A stretch of DNA of 64,000 nt from Chitinophaga sp. Ak27. Its GTDB lineage: Bacteria > Bacteroidota > Bacteroidia > Chitinophagales > Chitinophagaceae. Below the pieces are notes generated by a model, which saw nothing but the letters and a program-made list of their open reading frames with translations, was not told the DNA's origin and searched no databases. The stretch spans positions 558,001 to 622,000 of the forward strand of contig NZ_JABAOB010000003.1 in assembly GCF_012726295.1 (NCBI RefSeq), given 5' to 3'. The position numbers and the translations under genes were made by a program. Each line of letters opens with the position of its first letter. Position 1 is the stretch's first letter. Shown here piece after piece: positions 9,901-19,025 of the stretch.

Positions 9901-10024
9901 ACAGAACGCATTTACCTGGACTAAGTTCAAAGGGCTGGATCCGGAAGTAAGCGATTATACGCAGCCGGGCATACAGTATCCTAACGTGCGGGTGATAACA
10001 GGTGGTGTAAACGTGATCTTCTAA
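6965..10024 (+). CDS. SusC/RagA-type TonB-dependent outer-membrane receptor
   Basis: Outer-membrane oligosaccharide importer, 1019 aa. A signal peptide ends near residue 22 (TANAQ). A carboxypeptidase-regulatory-like domain follows (about 29-110), then the family motif LNETVVVGYGVQKK (about 103-116), a plug domain (about 118-230) and a 22-strand barrel to the C-terminus. It forms the lidded import pair with the SusD protein encoded 18 bp downstream. In this locus it should take up acidic, uronate-containing oligosaccharides. An operator lies 13 bp before the start codon. There is no STN domain, so direct control by an anti-sigma factor is unlikely, unlike the second SusC at 55867. Confidence 0.93.
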   Translation: MKKLLGASLCIWGICVLQTANAQEKKSIKGIVRDEQGATVPGVTVGIKHSGTGTVTGPDGSFHLNVAEKDTLVFSFVGYNKKEIAVNNQTDLKVKLESSATSLNETVVVGYGVQKKINLSGAVTSVNFDKTMQSRPVTDLSTALSGMAPGVSVSQASGQPGRENATIRIRGVGTLNNADPFILVDGIESSMSDVNMADVESISVLKDASAAAIYGSRAANGVVLITTKKGRKGKATVSYNGYYGVQKATRLFNVVSDYATYMQLMNRVATADNPSNTPPFKQATIDAWKNATDRTLYPNTDWMDVLFGQGKLTGHTVSVSGGSEKNSYYMSLDYLRNDGIVKNTSQDRYMMRLNADQEISKKIKVGANIALTWKERREPQDVGSILSLAGSTTPGMTPKVVDASGTRYGGRNTDDENGQLDNPLQYIETWSRPNRQQRAFAKVWGEWNIIDGLKLQVNGAGDYFNMGQKSYALAGAIQNRWNFQKNVVAQQLDQQPATLAQLDSTNLHLTYFATLNYNKNFGADHHINVLAGMSTESIRGTLFTGSIQNFPTNNTWELGAGLEQPKVGGTSDIYKIVSYFGRINYDYKGKYLLEANLRRDGSSKFRSGLQYGVYPSFSAAWRLIEEPFIKDAIPGWVNNLKLRASWGKLGNDRIPLNAFMSLYSAGVNYNYGGTISAGLAPLVMANPNITWEKTTTSNLGLDANLFNDHFNLTFDVFNRRTSDILVRLNLSSLYGGLTAPFQNVGIVDNKGWELTLGYNNKAGDFSYGISGNVSNINNKVVKYQGNAIGTLGGASVLKEGWSIGTLYGLQTAGIFQNDDEVKAWAKQRTAGSNKPGDLKFVDMTGDQIVDGNDRINMGNTIPKWYYGLNLNAGYKGFDLALLFQGVGGVNRYYQDNWYTTGIRAGREINADFLNAWTPDNPNTNIPRLTAAANTDNTQANTFWVQHASFVRLKNIQLSYTLPKKMFTSTISSIRVYVNAQNAFTWTKFKGLDPEVSDYTQPGIQYPNVRVITGGVNVIF

Positions 10025-10042
10025 CTATTTAAAGGGTAAGTA

Positions 10043-11587
10043 ATGAACAAGATATTAACCGCAATATGCGCATGCAGTTTATTAGCACTGGGTGCCTGCA
10101 AAAAAGATTTCCTGAATACTACTCCTTCTGATAAAGTATCTGATGCAAATTTCTGGAAAACAGAGAAAGACGCGAATGCAGGTGTGAGCGCCATTTACAA
10201 CGATCTTCAGAACAATGATATTTTTGGGTTGTATGTATACAACGACGGATTAACACCATCTGCTTATATCTGGGATGATGGGGGCACTGGTATGGGGCCT
10301 ATTACAAAGGGGAATATGAATCCATTTACCAGCGCAGTAGTGAATAAATTCAAAGCGTTGTACAACGGTGTTTTCCGGGCTAACCTGGCGCTGGAAAAAC
10401 TGCCAGGTATCAGTAACATGAGTACTTCAGTTAATCACCGTTTGATAGCAGAAGCTACTTTTTTAAGGGCATTGTATTATTATCAACTGACAGATTTTTA
10501 TGGTGATGTACCGCTGATCACCAAAACGCTGGCATTGGGAGCGCCATTGCCTGCCAAAGAAACGAGAGCCAACCTGTTGGCATTTATCATCAAGGAAGCA
10601 GGTGCAGCAGCCGATTCACTGCCGGTAAGCTACCCGGCATCGCTGGTAGGTCATGCTACCCAGGGCGCCGCGCTCACCTTGAAAGCCAAGGCACAGTTGC
10701 TAGCGAAGCAGTATACAGATGCTGCCGCCACCTGTAAAACCATTGGTGGGTTGGGATACGATTTATACTCCGACTATAGAAGTATGTTTATTTCTACCAG
10801 TGCGGAAAATAACGTGGAAGTGATTTTTGACATACAATACCTGGCGCCGGGATTAGGGCAGGGTAGCTTACTGGATAAGCGTTTATCTACCCGAAGCTCC
10901 TTTTCCAGTGGCTGGAGCAACGTGTATCCTTCTGTGAACCTGGTGAATAATTATGAGATGAAGAATGGTAAGATGATTACAGATCCCACTTCCGGTTATG
11001 ATCCTGCCAACCCGTACAATAACCGTGATCCACGTTTAGACTATACCGTAGTAAGACCTGGATCTACCTGGAAAAATATTCCTTACGCCAACCTGAGACT
11101 GGATAATGCGGCTACTTTTACCGGTTATCTTACCCGGAAATACGTATTGGAAGTAGATGGCTTTGGCGCGGGTGATTCACCACTGAACTTTATTATCTTC
11201 CGTTATGCCGATGTATTGCTGATGCTGGCAGAAGCAGAAAACGAAACAGCTGGCCCGGATGCTACCGTGTACACTGCTGTTAACCGGGTAAGGGCCCGTA
11301 AAGGTGTAGATATGCCGCCTATTCCTGCCGGTAAATCGAAAGAAGAGATGCGGGATATTATCCGTCATGAAAGGATGATAGAATTTGCCATGGAAGGAAC
11401 CTACTATTCGGATATTCGCCGCTGGGGCATTGCTACACAGCTGATGAATGGCCTGGTGGTGACTAATATTGCCGGTCAGCAGATTGACAAGATTAATTTT
11501 GTAGATGCCTTTAATTTATGGCCTATTCCACAGGTGGAGATTGATTTGAATAGCAACCTGGTACAAAACCCGAACTATGTTAAGTAG
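10043..11587 (+). CDS. SusD/RagB-type glycan-binding lipoprotein
   Basis: Surface lipoprotein of the SusD family, 514 aa. The lipobox LGAC is around residues 16-19. The usual N-terminal FLNTTPSDKVSDANFW block follows, with TPR-like helices and a C-terminal SusD domain ending in a WPIPQVEIDLN block. It caps the SusC barrel and binds the incoming oligosaccharide. It is 18 bp after susC, and a very long hairpin follows the stop codon. Confidence 0.93.
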   Translation: MNKILTAICACSLLALGACKKDFLNTTPSDKVSDANFWKTEKDANAGVSAIYNDLQNNDIFGLYVYNDGLTPSAYIWDDGGTGMGPITKGNMNPFTSAVVNKFKALYNGVFRANLALEKLPGISNMSTSVNHRLIAEATFLRALYYYQLTDFYGDVPLITKTLALGAPLPAKETRANLLAFIIKEAGAAADSLPVSYPASLVGHATQGAALTLKAKAQLLAKQYTDAAATCKTIGGLGYDLYSDYRSMFISTSAENNVEVIFDIQYLAPGLGQGSLLDKRLSTRSSFSSGWSNVYPSVNLVNNYEMKNGKMITDPTSGYDPANPYNNRDPRLDYTVVRPGSTWKNIPYANLRLDNAATFTGYLTRKYVLEVDGFGAGDSPLNFIIFRYADVLLMLAEAENETAGPDATVYTAVNRVRARKGVDMPPIPAGKSKEEMRDIIRHERMIEFAMEGTYYSDIRRWGIATQLMNGLVVTNIAGQQIDKINFVDAFNLWPIPQVEIDLNSNLVQNPNYVK

Positions 11588-11598
11588 AGCTGGAAGCT

Positions 11599-11705
11599 AA
11601 AAGCATAAAGCTGAAAGCTATTGAAGCGAATAATTGAAGCGAGTATTTCATAATAAGCTATCCGCCTGCATTATTCGCTTCAATAGCTTTCAGCTTTGTG
11701 CTTTT
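11599..11705. repeat. Long inverted repeat (36-bp arms) after susD
   Basis: Arms 11599-11634 and 11670-11705 pair over 36 bp with a single G-T mismatch, around a 35-nt loop. The arms contain repeated AAAGC words. The element lies between susD and the lyase gene and is probably a terminator or processing hairpin that sets susCD apart from the downstream genes. Similar elements occur at 21308 and 30082. Confidence 0.85.
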
Positions 11706-11748
11706 GCCTTTTTGCTCATTTTGTTATCTTTCTGAAAATAAATGTCCT

Positions 11749-13704
11749 ATGTACATTAAAAATATTGTTGGTGCATTAATGCTTGCGGTGAGTTCCGGGA
11801 TGTTTACTGCTGCAATAGCACAGGAACAGGCGAAAGAACGGAACTACCTGTACAACGAATATCAGCGGGAAGGTGGGGAGACTGTTTTCAGGAATATCGC
11901 CGGATGGAGAGCGCAATGTTTGCAGGGCCTTGTCGGGAAAATGAACAATTTGCCGGTGTCTGTAAAGGCAAACCTGTTAAAGGAAGCTGATAAAGCCATG
12001 TCTTTTAACTGGCCTGCTTTGCCGGCTACGCTATACCTGCAGTACCGGGATAATGGTAACCGGGTCAACTTTGAGAATGCGCAATTTGAACGACGTAAGG
12101 TATTGACAGCCCTGGTAGCAGGAGAGCTGGCAGGGGGCAATGGCAAGTATATACCGCAGATTGTAAATGGTTTATGGGTTATCCTGGAAGAGAGCACCTG
12201 GGTATTGCCAGCGCATGTGGGCGCCCAAAAGGCTGGTACCGATTTACCGGATCCCACGGAGCCTGTGGTGGATTTGTTTGCCGGTGAAACATCCGCCACC
12301 CTTAGCTGGGCGCAATTCTTACTGCATGACCAGCTGGACAAATTTTCCCCCATTGTGAACAAGCGGATCACGTATGAGCTACAGCACCGTATTGTAGCGC
12401 CTTACCTGCAGCGCACTGATTTCTGGTGGATGGGCTTCAAAGGCCAGACGGTGAATAACTGGAATATCTGGATTAATACGAACGTTTTACAAACTGCCTT
12501 ACTGAGTATAAATGAAACGGACATACGTAATCAAGTAATTGAAAAGGCGATTCACAGCGCCGATAATTTTCTCAATGGCTATCCGGAAGATGGAGGGTGC
12601 GATGAAGGGCCTACCTATTGGGGACATGCCGGTGGCAAGTTGGCAGAGTTTACTACCTGGCTAACAGATGCTTCGGGGGGTATGCTAAACTGGAGAAGTA
12701 ATGAGCTGATTCATCGCATAGGCGCCTATATTTATAAGATGCATGTTGACAGTAGCCGGTTTGTGAATTTTGCAGATGCTTCTGCCAGCACTATTCCTCC
12801 GCCGCACACCGTGTATCTATATGGAAAAGCTTTTGGTGATCTCTCTCTGAAAAGTTTTGCAGCTTACCTGGCGGCGTTGGACAATCCGGATACCACGAAG
12901 ATAAAAGCGCCGTCGCTGGCTTTCTTTCTTTATAACATGGCATTAAGGGATCAGCTGAGGGGAGTACAGCCAGCAGCACCTTATACCACCGAAAACTGGT
13001 TACCTGATTTACAGGTATTATCGCTCCGCTCGAAACAAGGTACAGCCAAAGGCCTGTTCTTTGCGGCACAGGGCGGCCATAATGCAGAGAGCCATAACCA
13101 TAATGACGTGGGCAATTTTGTGTTGTATATGGATGGCGCGCCGGCGTTGATAGATGTAGGGGTGGGTACATATACGAAACAAACGTTTAGCGCAGACCGT
13201 TATCAACTATGGTTTATGCAATCGCAATGGCATAACTGTCCTACTGTAAACGGCGTGCAGCAGCACGATGGGCGCCGGTTTGGGGCAAAGGATGTACATT
13301 ACGGCAATAATAAGCTTAGCATGGATATTGGTGCAGCTTATCCTGAAACGGCTATGATACAGTCGTGGAAACGCACTTTTACTTTTAATCCGGCGAAGCA
13401 ATCGTTGCTGCTGGAAGAGGCTTACCAGTTGACCGCCTGGAAAGAACCGTTCTTATTGCACTTTATGACTTGCCTGCCAGCAGACACTCATACGCCGGGT
13501 AAGGTAGTTCTACAGGGGAGTACAGCTAACCTGGAGATGACTTATGATCCCGCATTATTCGAGGTGATCACAGAAAGGCAGGAAGTTACCGATGGGAGGT
13601 TGTCGCCGGTATGGGGGGATCATGTTACCCGTATCAGTTTAAAGGCACGTAAACAGGCTTTATCGGGGCAGCACAGCGTTAGTTTTGTAATGCGCCGGTC
13701 CTAG
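11749..13704 (+). CDS. Heparinase II/III-like polysaccharide lyase
   Basis: Secreted or periplasmic lyase, 651 aa from the ATG at 11749. That start gives a clear signal peptide ending near AIAQ. An upstream in-frame GTG at 11698 falls inside the preceding hairpin and is less likely. The N-terminal half looks like an (alpha/alpha) toroid rich in Trp and Tyr. The heparinase II/III beta domain carries GGHNAESHNHNDVG with His444, His449 and His451. The family cleaves uronate-containing chains by beta-elimination and leaves a 4,5-unsaturated uronate, which matches the GH88, GH105, kduI and kduD genes nearby. The exact PL family and substrate cannot be set by eye. Confidence 0.82.
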   Translation: MYIKNIVGALMLAVSSGMFTAAIAQEQAKERNYLYNEYQREGGETVFRNIAGWRAQCLQGLVGKMNNLPVSVKANLLKEADKAMSFNWPALPATLYLQYRDNGNRVNFENAQFERRKVLTALVAGELAGGNGKYIPQIVNGLWVILEESTWVLPAHVGAQKAGTDLPDPTEPVVDLFAGETSATLSWAQFLLHDQLDKFSPIVNKRITYELQHRIVAPYLQRTDFWWMGFKGQTVNNWNIWINTNVLQTALLSINETDIRNQVIEKAIHSADNFLNGYPEDGGCDEGPTYWGHAGGKLAEFTTWLTDASGGMLNWRSNELIHRIGAYIYKMHVDSSRFVNFADASASTIPPPHTVYLYGKAFGDLSLKSFAAYLAALDNPDTTKIKAPSLAFFLYNMALRDQLRGVQPAAPYTTENWLPDLQVLSLRSKQGTAKGLFFAAQGGHNAESHNHNDVGNFVLYMDGAPALIDVGVGTYTKQTFSADRYQLWFMQSQWHNCPTVNGVQQHDGRRFGAKDVHYGNNKLSMDIGAAYPETAMIQSWKRTFTFNPAKQSLLLEEAYQLTAWKEPFLLHFMTCLPADTHTPGKVVLQGSTANLEMTYDPALFEVITERQEVTDGRLSPVWGDHVTRISLKARKQALSGQHSVSFVMRRS

Positions 13705-13740
13705 TGGATTTCCGGTTTTTTTATGAAAAAGCTTGAATAT

Positions 13741-13754
13741 TGCAAACGTTTGCA
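13741..13754. promoter_or_regulatory. LacI-type operator before the DUF2264 gene
   Basis: Perfect palindrome TGCAAACGTTTGCA, identical to the copy at 3432. It lies 37 bp after the lyase stop and 70 bp before the next gene, and probably controls an internal promoter for the 13824-21299 block. Confidence 0.65.
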
Positions 13755-13823
13755 TTACATTAGTGCTGTTACAGCTGTATATCCGCGAAAGAGTCACATT
13801 AACCACGTCAAAGTAATTCTACA

Positions 13824-15089
13824 TTGGAACGCAGAAACTTTATCAAAATAGCGCCGCTGGCTGGATTAGCCGGGGCTATCGCGCCGGCCGGCGTACTGGC
13901 CTCTGCCATGAATGCGCGTAGCGCTTCCGTTATGGGAGCTGCCATGCCTGACCGGCAGTACCAGGTAAATTTATTACATCGCATTGCTCGGCCGGTAGTA
14001 GAAAATATGAGTAGAGGCACGTTAAAGAAAAACATGCCTTTGGAGAAAGGCCCGGGATATGGATTGGCAGTAGAGAAAGTGACTTATCTCGAGGCATTTG
14101 CCCGTTGTATATCAGGCCTGGCGCCCTGGCTGGCATTGCCCGACGATACTACAGCGGAGGGCAAACTGCGGCAGGAAGTACGTGGGCAGGTATTACAGGG
14201 CATTGTGAACGCCGTGAATCCCTCTTCTCCTGACTATCTTAACTTTCGCTCAGAAGGCCAGCCACTAGTGGATGCTGCTTACCTGTGCCAGACTTTTATG
14301 CGGGCGCCGGAAGCGCTGTGGCAACCCCTGGATAATGCTACCAAAGCTAATGTAGTGAAAGAACTGAAAGAGCTGAGACGTATCCGTCCGGCTTATAATA
14401 ACTGGTTATTGTTTGCCGGTATGGTGGAGGCTTTCCTGTTGTCGATCAGTGAAGAATGGGAGCCAATGCGCACCATGGTAGCCACCAGGAAAATACAGGA
14501 ATGGTATGCAGGGGACGGCTTTTACAGCGATGGGCCGCAGTTTTCACTGGACTACTATAACGGCTATGTAATACATCCTATGTTTACAGATATGCTGAAA
14601 GTATTGGTAGATAAAGGACAGTGGGCGAAGGCCGATTTAGAACAGGGTATCAAACGCATGCAGCGCTATGCCGAACTACAGGAGCGCATGATTGCGCCGG
14701 ATGGCACTTACCCTGCATTGGGAAGGTCAATGACCTACCGCACGGCTGCCTTTCAGCCGCTGGTACAGCTGGCGCTTCAGCACCAATTGCCCGAAGGTGT
14801 TACACCTGCACAGGTACGTTGTGCCATGACCGCCATTATGAAAAATATTTTCGAAATGGAAGGCACCTTCGATAAACAGGGATGGTTACAGCTGGGCATT
14901 TGCGGACATCAGCCGGAAGTAGCGGACGTATATACTTCCACCGGTAGTTTGTATATCTGCACCAATGGCTTCCTGGCATTGGGGTTGCCTGCCACAGATC
15001 CTTTCTGGACCGATCCTGCTGCAGAATGGACGGCGCAAAAAGTATGGTCAGGAAAGAAGATAAAGAAAGATTACCACGTCAACTATTAG
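13824..15089 (+). CDS. DUF2264 domain-containing exported protein
   Basis: 421 aa, DUF2264 family, probably an (alpha/alpha)6-type glycan-active protein given its company, though no reaction is established here. The only in-frame start that keeps the export signal is TTG at 13824. It gives an RRNFIK Tat-like motif, then a hydrophobic Ala/Gly/Leu stretch to about residue 28. An in-frame stop at 13800-13802 blocks anything longer, and the next ATG would remove the signal. DUF2264 genes recur in polysaccharide loci with GH105 and lyases. It begins the second half of the locus, after an operator. Confidence 0.8.
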   Translation: MERRNFIKIAPLAGLAGAIAPAGVLASAMNARSASVMGAAMPDRQYQVNLLHRIARPVVENMSRGTLKKNMPLEKGPGYGLAVEKVTYLEAFARCISGLAPWLALPDDTTAEGKLRQEVRGQVLQGIVNAVNPSSPDYLNFRSEGQPLVDAAYLCQTFMRAPEALWQPLDNATKANVVKELKELRRIRPAYNNWLLFAGMVEAFLLSISEEWEPMRTMVATRKIQEWYAGDGFYSDGPQFSLDYYNGYVIHPMFTDMLKVLVDKGQWAKADLEQGIKRMQRYAELQERMIAPDGTYPALGRSMTYRTAAFQPLVQLALQHQLPEGVTPAQVRCAMTAIMKNIFEMEGTFDKQGWLQLGICGHQPEVADVYTSTGSLYICTNGFLALGLPATDPFWTDPAAEWTAQKVWSGKKIKKDYHVNY

Positions 15090-15119
15090 TATCAGGTATT
15101 ATAAAACATTGAACACTAT

Positions 15120-15962
15120 ATGAGCACCACGTTAGCATCCAGGTACGCCAGCAGCCCCACAGAAGTGAAGCACATGGATACCGCACAGCTGAGACAGGCT
15201 TTTTTAATGGAGAAACTTTTTGAAGCAGATCATATTCACTGGACGCATACACATTATGACCGCTACCTGTTTGGCGGCGTTATGCCCGTGAATGGTGCGA
15301 TAACACTGGAAACCGTCGATCTCCTGAAAGCCAGCTATTTCCTGGAAAGAAGAGAGCTGGGTATGATCAATGTTGGCGGCGATGGCATCGTAACAGTAGA
15401 CGGTGTAAGATATGAGCTGGCATTTAAAGAAGCGCTCTATATCGGGAAGGGAAGTAAAGACATTGTTTTCCAGAGCAGGAATGCACAGCATCCGGCTAAA
15501 TTTTACCTGAACTCTACCCCGGCACATCATACGTATCCTACCCGCAAAGTATCTAAGAAAGAGGGGGAAGTGGTAACGCTAGGCACATTGGAAACTTCCA
15601 ATCATCGTACTATCAACAAACTATTGGTGAACAGTGTACTGGAAACCTGCCAGCTGCAAATGGGAATGACAGAGCTGCAACCTGGCAGCGTATGGAATAC
15701 CATGCCGGCACATACGCACGACCGGAGAATGGAAGTATATTTTTACTTTGAAGTACCGGAAGGACAGTCGGTTTGTCACTTTATGGGACAGCCACAGGAA
15801 ACCCGCCATATCTGGATGCAAAATGAACAGGCAGTGATTTCACCTCCCTGGTCAGTACATGCTGGTGCGGGCACCAGCAACTATACCTTTATCTGGGGAA
15901 TGGCTGGTGAAAACCTGGATTACGGTGATATGGATCATTGCAAGATCACGGATTTACGTTAA
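15120..15962 (+). CDS. kduI: 5-dehydro-4-deoxy-D-glucuronate isomerase KduI
   Basis: Cupin-fold isomerase, 280 aa, normal length. It converts 5-keto-4-deoxyuronate, formed spontaneously from released unsaturated uronate, to 2,5-diketo-3-deoxygluconate. Metal ligands are visible as His198 and His200 in HTHDRRME, Glu205, and His247 in WSVHAG. It is cytoplasmic, with no signal peptide. It is 30 bp after the DUF2264 gene, and its product feeds KduD, encoded two genes downstream. Confidence 0.96.
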   Translation: MSTTLASRYASSPTEVKHMDTAQLRQAFLMEKLFEADHIHWTHTHYDRYLFGGVMPVNGAITLETVDLLKASYFLERRELGMINVGGDGIVTVDGVRYELAFKEALYIGKGSKDIVFQSRNAQHPAKFYLNSTPAHHTYPTRKVSKKEGEVVTLGTLETSNHRTINKLLVNSVLETCQLQMGMTELQPGSVWNTMPAHTHDRRMEVYFYFEVPEGQSVCHFMGQPQETRHIWMQNEQAVISPPWSVHAGAGTSNYTFIWGMAGENLDYGDMDHCKITDLR

Positions 15963-15980
15963 CTGATAATAGCTGTTATC

Positions 15981-18197
15981 ATGATGAAAACAATTATCGC
16001 AGGGAGCCTGCTGGGCTTGTCTCTCCTGCCGGCCGGCCTACCGGTATATGCTGCCGGTCTGGCTACAGCAAGGCATGCCACGGTATTCGAAGATGTGTTT
16101 ACAGCGCCTGCTGTAAGAGCACAGATGGAGAAAGTAGCCTCCTGGCAATGGCGTTACATTACAGAGCGTGGCTGGAATCATGCGCCTACCGACTGGACCA
16201 ACGGTGCTATGTATGCAGGTATGATGTCGCTGGCACAGGTAACCGGCCGTTCATTTTTTATAGACCGCTTGCTACAGGTAGGAAGGGACAACGAATGGAA
16301 TACGGGGCCTGATCGCTTTTTCGCAGATGAATATTGCGTAGGTCAGTTGTATGCGCAGTTGTACAGCGTATATAAAGACCCAGTGATGATAGACCGCTTC
16401 CGTAAGCTGGCCGACAGCATTGTAGCGCAACCACATACCGAGTCGCTCGAATGGAAGAATGGCATTCATCACCGCGAATGGGCCTGGTGTGATGCCTTGT
16501 TTATGGGTCCGCCCGCACTGGCTTATTTGTCAACCGCCACCGGCGATCCCCGTTATCTGGAAACTGCCGATAAGCTATGGTGGAAGACGACCGATTTTTT
16601 ATACAATAAGCAGGATAGTTTGTATTACCGTGATGGCAGCTATATAGGTAAGAAAGAAAAGAATGGTACTAATGTGTATTGGAGCCGCGGTAACGGATGG
16701 GTAATGGGCGGCCTGGTACGCATGCTGGATAATATGCCTGCAGGATATGCCGGCAAAGCGCGTTTCCAGGAGTTGTACAAGCAAATGGCTTATCGGATAG
16801 CTGCATTACAAACTGCAGATGGCACCTGGCATGCGAGTTTACTGGATCCGGCTAACTACCCTGCCAAAGAAACGAGCGGCACTGGATTTTACGTATATGC
16901 GTTGATGTGGGGTGTGAATAACGGGTTACTGCCGGAGAAAGAATTTATGCCGGTGATACAGAAAGGATGGCAGGGATTGGTGGGTTGTGTACATCCCAAT
17001 GGTAAACTGGGTTTTGTACAGGAAATAGGCGCTGCTCCGGGAAAGGCCACCGCAGATGATACCGAGGTATATGGCATTGGTGCATTCCTGTTAGCAGGGT
17101 CAGAGTTGATTAAATATGATTTGAAGAAAAATCCTGTTGCGCTAACCATCTCCAATAACACGGGTATTAACCGGGAAGGAGATCTGGTAGAGATCCCCTA
17201 TGCTTTGCTGGCAGCTAAGGCAGGAAAGTCTTTGCAGTCGCCTTTTAAGGTAGTGGATGCGTTAAGCGGACAAGAAGTTCCTTACCAGCTGACCTATGAA
17301 GGGGGCAAAACGGCTAAGCAGTTGTTGTTGCAGGTAACCGCACCGGCGGCATCGCACGTATATGCCCGTTTGGAAAAGGGTACTCCTGCGCCGGTGAAAA
17401 CAGCCACCTATGGCCGTTATGTACCGGAGCGTAAAGATGACTATGCCTGGGAGAATGACCGGATGGCTTATCGTATGTACGGAAAAGCTTTGGAACAGGT
17501 GCCGAAGGAAATGGCCTATGGTATTGATGTATGGGCGAAGCGGACTACGGATATGGTGATAGATACCTGGTATAAACTGGATAATTATCATCACGACAAT
17601 GGTCAGGGACTGGATTATTTCAGTGTGGGCCTGACGTTGGGAGCTGGCGATACCGCGCCTGCCGGCAAGGATACCATCTATTATCCAAAGAATTACCGTC
17701 AATGGAAATCGCTGGACAATGGGCCGTTGCGTACTACGTTTGCGCTGACTTACGACAGCTGGCAGGCTGGTGGTATACCCGTTATTGTTACCAAAACAAT
17801 TTCGCTGGATGCGGGTTCGCAGCTCAATAAAATGTCTATACAGTATCATTTCAAAGGAAATGAGCTCCCGGTGGTAACCGGATTGGTGAAGCGTAAAGAT
17901 CCGGGTGCTATGCTGCTGGATGAAAAAAATGGCGTGATGGGTTACTGGGAGCCGGTGCATGGCGAAGATGGTACTATTGGTACGGGTTGTGTATTTGCCC
18001 GCGAAGTACCTGGTATGAAGGCAGATAATATACACCTGTTGAGTCCTGGTACAGCTGGTAATCAGCAGCCGTATGTATATTATTTCGGGGCGGCCTGGAG
18101 TAAGGGAGGCCGGATTGCCTCGGCGGATGCCTGGTTCGGCTACCTGGAGGCATTTTCACAGAAGATCAAACAACCTTTGCAGGTGAGTATTCAATAA
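15981..18197 (+). CDS. GH105 unsaturated uronyl hydrolase fused to DUF4861
   Basis: 738 aa with an N-terminal signal peptide (to about residue 25). Residues about 45-380 form a GH105 domain of the YteR/YesR type. Asp171 in the WCDALFMGPP motif fits the catalytic acid, and a YWSRGNGW block follows. Residues about 385-738 match DUF4861, a beta-rich domain often found with or next to GH105. GH105 enzymes hydrate the double bond of unsaturated glucuronyl or galacturonyl ends on short oligosaccharides. It should act in the periplasm beside the GH88 enzyme. The fusion is unusual enough to note. It is 18 bp after kduI and is followed by a hairpin. Confidence 0.87.
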   Translation: MMKTIIAGSLLGLSLLPAGLPVYAAGLATARHATVFEDVFTAPAVRAQMEKVASWQWRYITERGWNHAPTDWTNGAMYAGMMSLAQVTGRSFFIDRLLQVGRDNEWNTGPDRFFADEYCVGQLYAQLYSVYKDPVMIDRFRKLADSIVAQPHTESLEWKNGIHHREWAWCDALFMGPPALAYLSTATGDPRYLETADKLWWKTTDFLYNKQDSLYYRDGSYIGKKEKNGTNVYWSRGNGWVMGGLVRMLDNMPAGYAGKARFQELYKQMAYRIAALQTADGTWHASLLDPANYPAKETSGTGFYVYALMWGVNNGLLPEKEFMPVIQKGWQGLVGCVHPNGKLGFVQEIGAAPGKATADDTEVYGIGAFLLAGSELIKYDLKKNPVALTISNNTGINREGDLVEIPYALLAAKAGKSLQSPFKVVDALSGQEVPYQLTYEGGKTAKQLLLQVTAPAASHVYARLEKGTPAPVKTATYGRYVPERKDDYAWENDRMAYRMYGKALEQVPKEMAYGIDVWAKRTTDMVIDTWYKLDNYHHDNGQGLDYFSVGLTLGAGDTAPAGKDTIYYPKNYRQWKSLDNGPLRTTFALTYDSWQAGGIPVIVTKTISLDAGSQLNKMSIQYHFKGNELPVVTGLVKRKDPGAMLLDEKNGVMGYWEPVHGEDGTIGTGCVFAREVPGMKADNIHLLSPGTAGNQQPYVYYFGAAWSKGGRIASADAWFGYLEAFSQKIKQPLQVSIQ

Positions 18198-18201
18198 TAT
18201 T

Positions 18202-18232
18202 CTCTTCCTTCCGCTACACTTGGAAGGAAGAG
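18202..18232. terminator. Hairpin between the GH105 gene and kduD
   Basis: Perfect 11-bp stem CTCTTCCTTCC (18202-18212) / GGAAGGAAGAG (18222-18232) with a 9-nt loop and no clear T-run. It may be an attenuator or mRNA-stabilising hairpin rather than a full stop, as kduD starts 14 bp later. Confidence 0.6.
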
Positions 18233-18246
18233 CTTAACTTATTTTT

Positions 18247-19008
18247 ATGGACTTATTTCAGTTAAAAGGAAAAACGGCACTGGTAACAGGATGTAAACGC
18301 GGCATCGGTAAAGCGATGGCGGTGGCGCTGGCATCGGCAGGTGCGGATATCATTGGGGTTTCGGCTTCCCTGGAGCTGAGCGGCAGTGAGGTGGAAAACG
18401 AAGTAAGGGCCCTGGGGCGTAATTTTAAGGCGTACCAGTGCGATTTCTCCAGCCGGGAAGCGCTGTATACCTTTATCGGGCAACTCGGTCAGGAAGCGCC
18501 TGTAATTGATATCCTGGTGAACAATGCGGGTACTATCCTCCGGAAGCCGGCAGCAGAGCACCCGGATGAGTACTGGGACGAGGTGATTAACATTAACCTG
18601 AATGCCCAATTTATCCTGACCCGTGAAATTGGAAAAGGAATGATTGCACGTGGAAGCGGAAAAGTTATCTTTACAGCCTCTTTGCTCACTTTCCAGGGAG
18701 GTATTAATGTACCGGGTTATGCAGCCAGTAAGGGGGCTGTAGGATCACTGGTAAAGGCATTTGCCAATGAGTGGGCTTCAAAGGGAGTGAACGTGAATGC
18801 CATTGCCCCGGGATATATTGCTACGGATAACACTGCGGCATTGCGGGCTGACCAGCAGCGGAGTACTTCCATCCTGGAGCGTATTCCGGCAGGGCGCTGG
18901 GGAACGCCGGAAGATTTTGCAGGACCAGTTATTTTCCTGGCTTCCAGAGCGGCAGACTATGTACATGGAACCATTCTCACCGTTGATGGCGGCTGGATGG
19001 GAAGATAA
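18247..19008 (+). CDS. kduD: 2-dehydro-3-deoxy-D-gluconate 5-dehydrogenase KduD
   Basis: Short-chain dehydrogenase, 253 aa, the same length as known KduD proteins. The cofactor-binding TGCKRGIGKA motif is near residue 14, NNAG is near residue 91, and the catalytic YxxxK lies in GYAASKG. It reduces 2,5-diketo-3-deoxygluconate to KDG in the cytoplasm and links the lyase/hydrolase products to KdgK. It lies 17 bp before the regulator gene. SDR family members are hard to separate by motif, but the context is decisive. Confidence 0.92.
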   Translation: MDLFQLKGKTALVTGCKRGIGKAMAVALASAGADIIGVSASLELSGSEVENEVRALGRNFKAYQCDFSSREALYTFIGQLGQEAPVIDILVNNAGTILRKPAAEHPDEYWDEVININLNAQFILTREIGKGMIARGSGKVIFTASLLTFQGGINVPGYAASKGAVGSLVKAFANEWASKGVNVNAIAPGYIATDNTAALRADQQRSTSILERIPAGRWGTPEDFAGPVIFLASRAADYVHGTILTVDGGWMGR

Positions 19009-19025
19009 AAATTTATACTCCACAC

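Noticed and set aside
11698..11748. GTG start extending the heparinase-like lyase by 17 residues
   Set aside because: The GTG lies in the arm of the long hairpin and would bury the signal peptide.
13179..13192. CAAACGTTTAG, resembling the LacI-type operator
   Set aside because: It is deep inside the lyase coding sequence, has only the core in common, and is not near a gene start.
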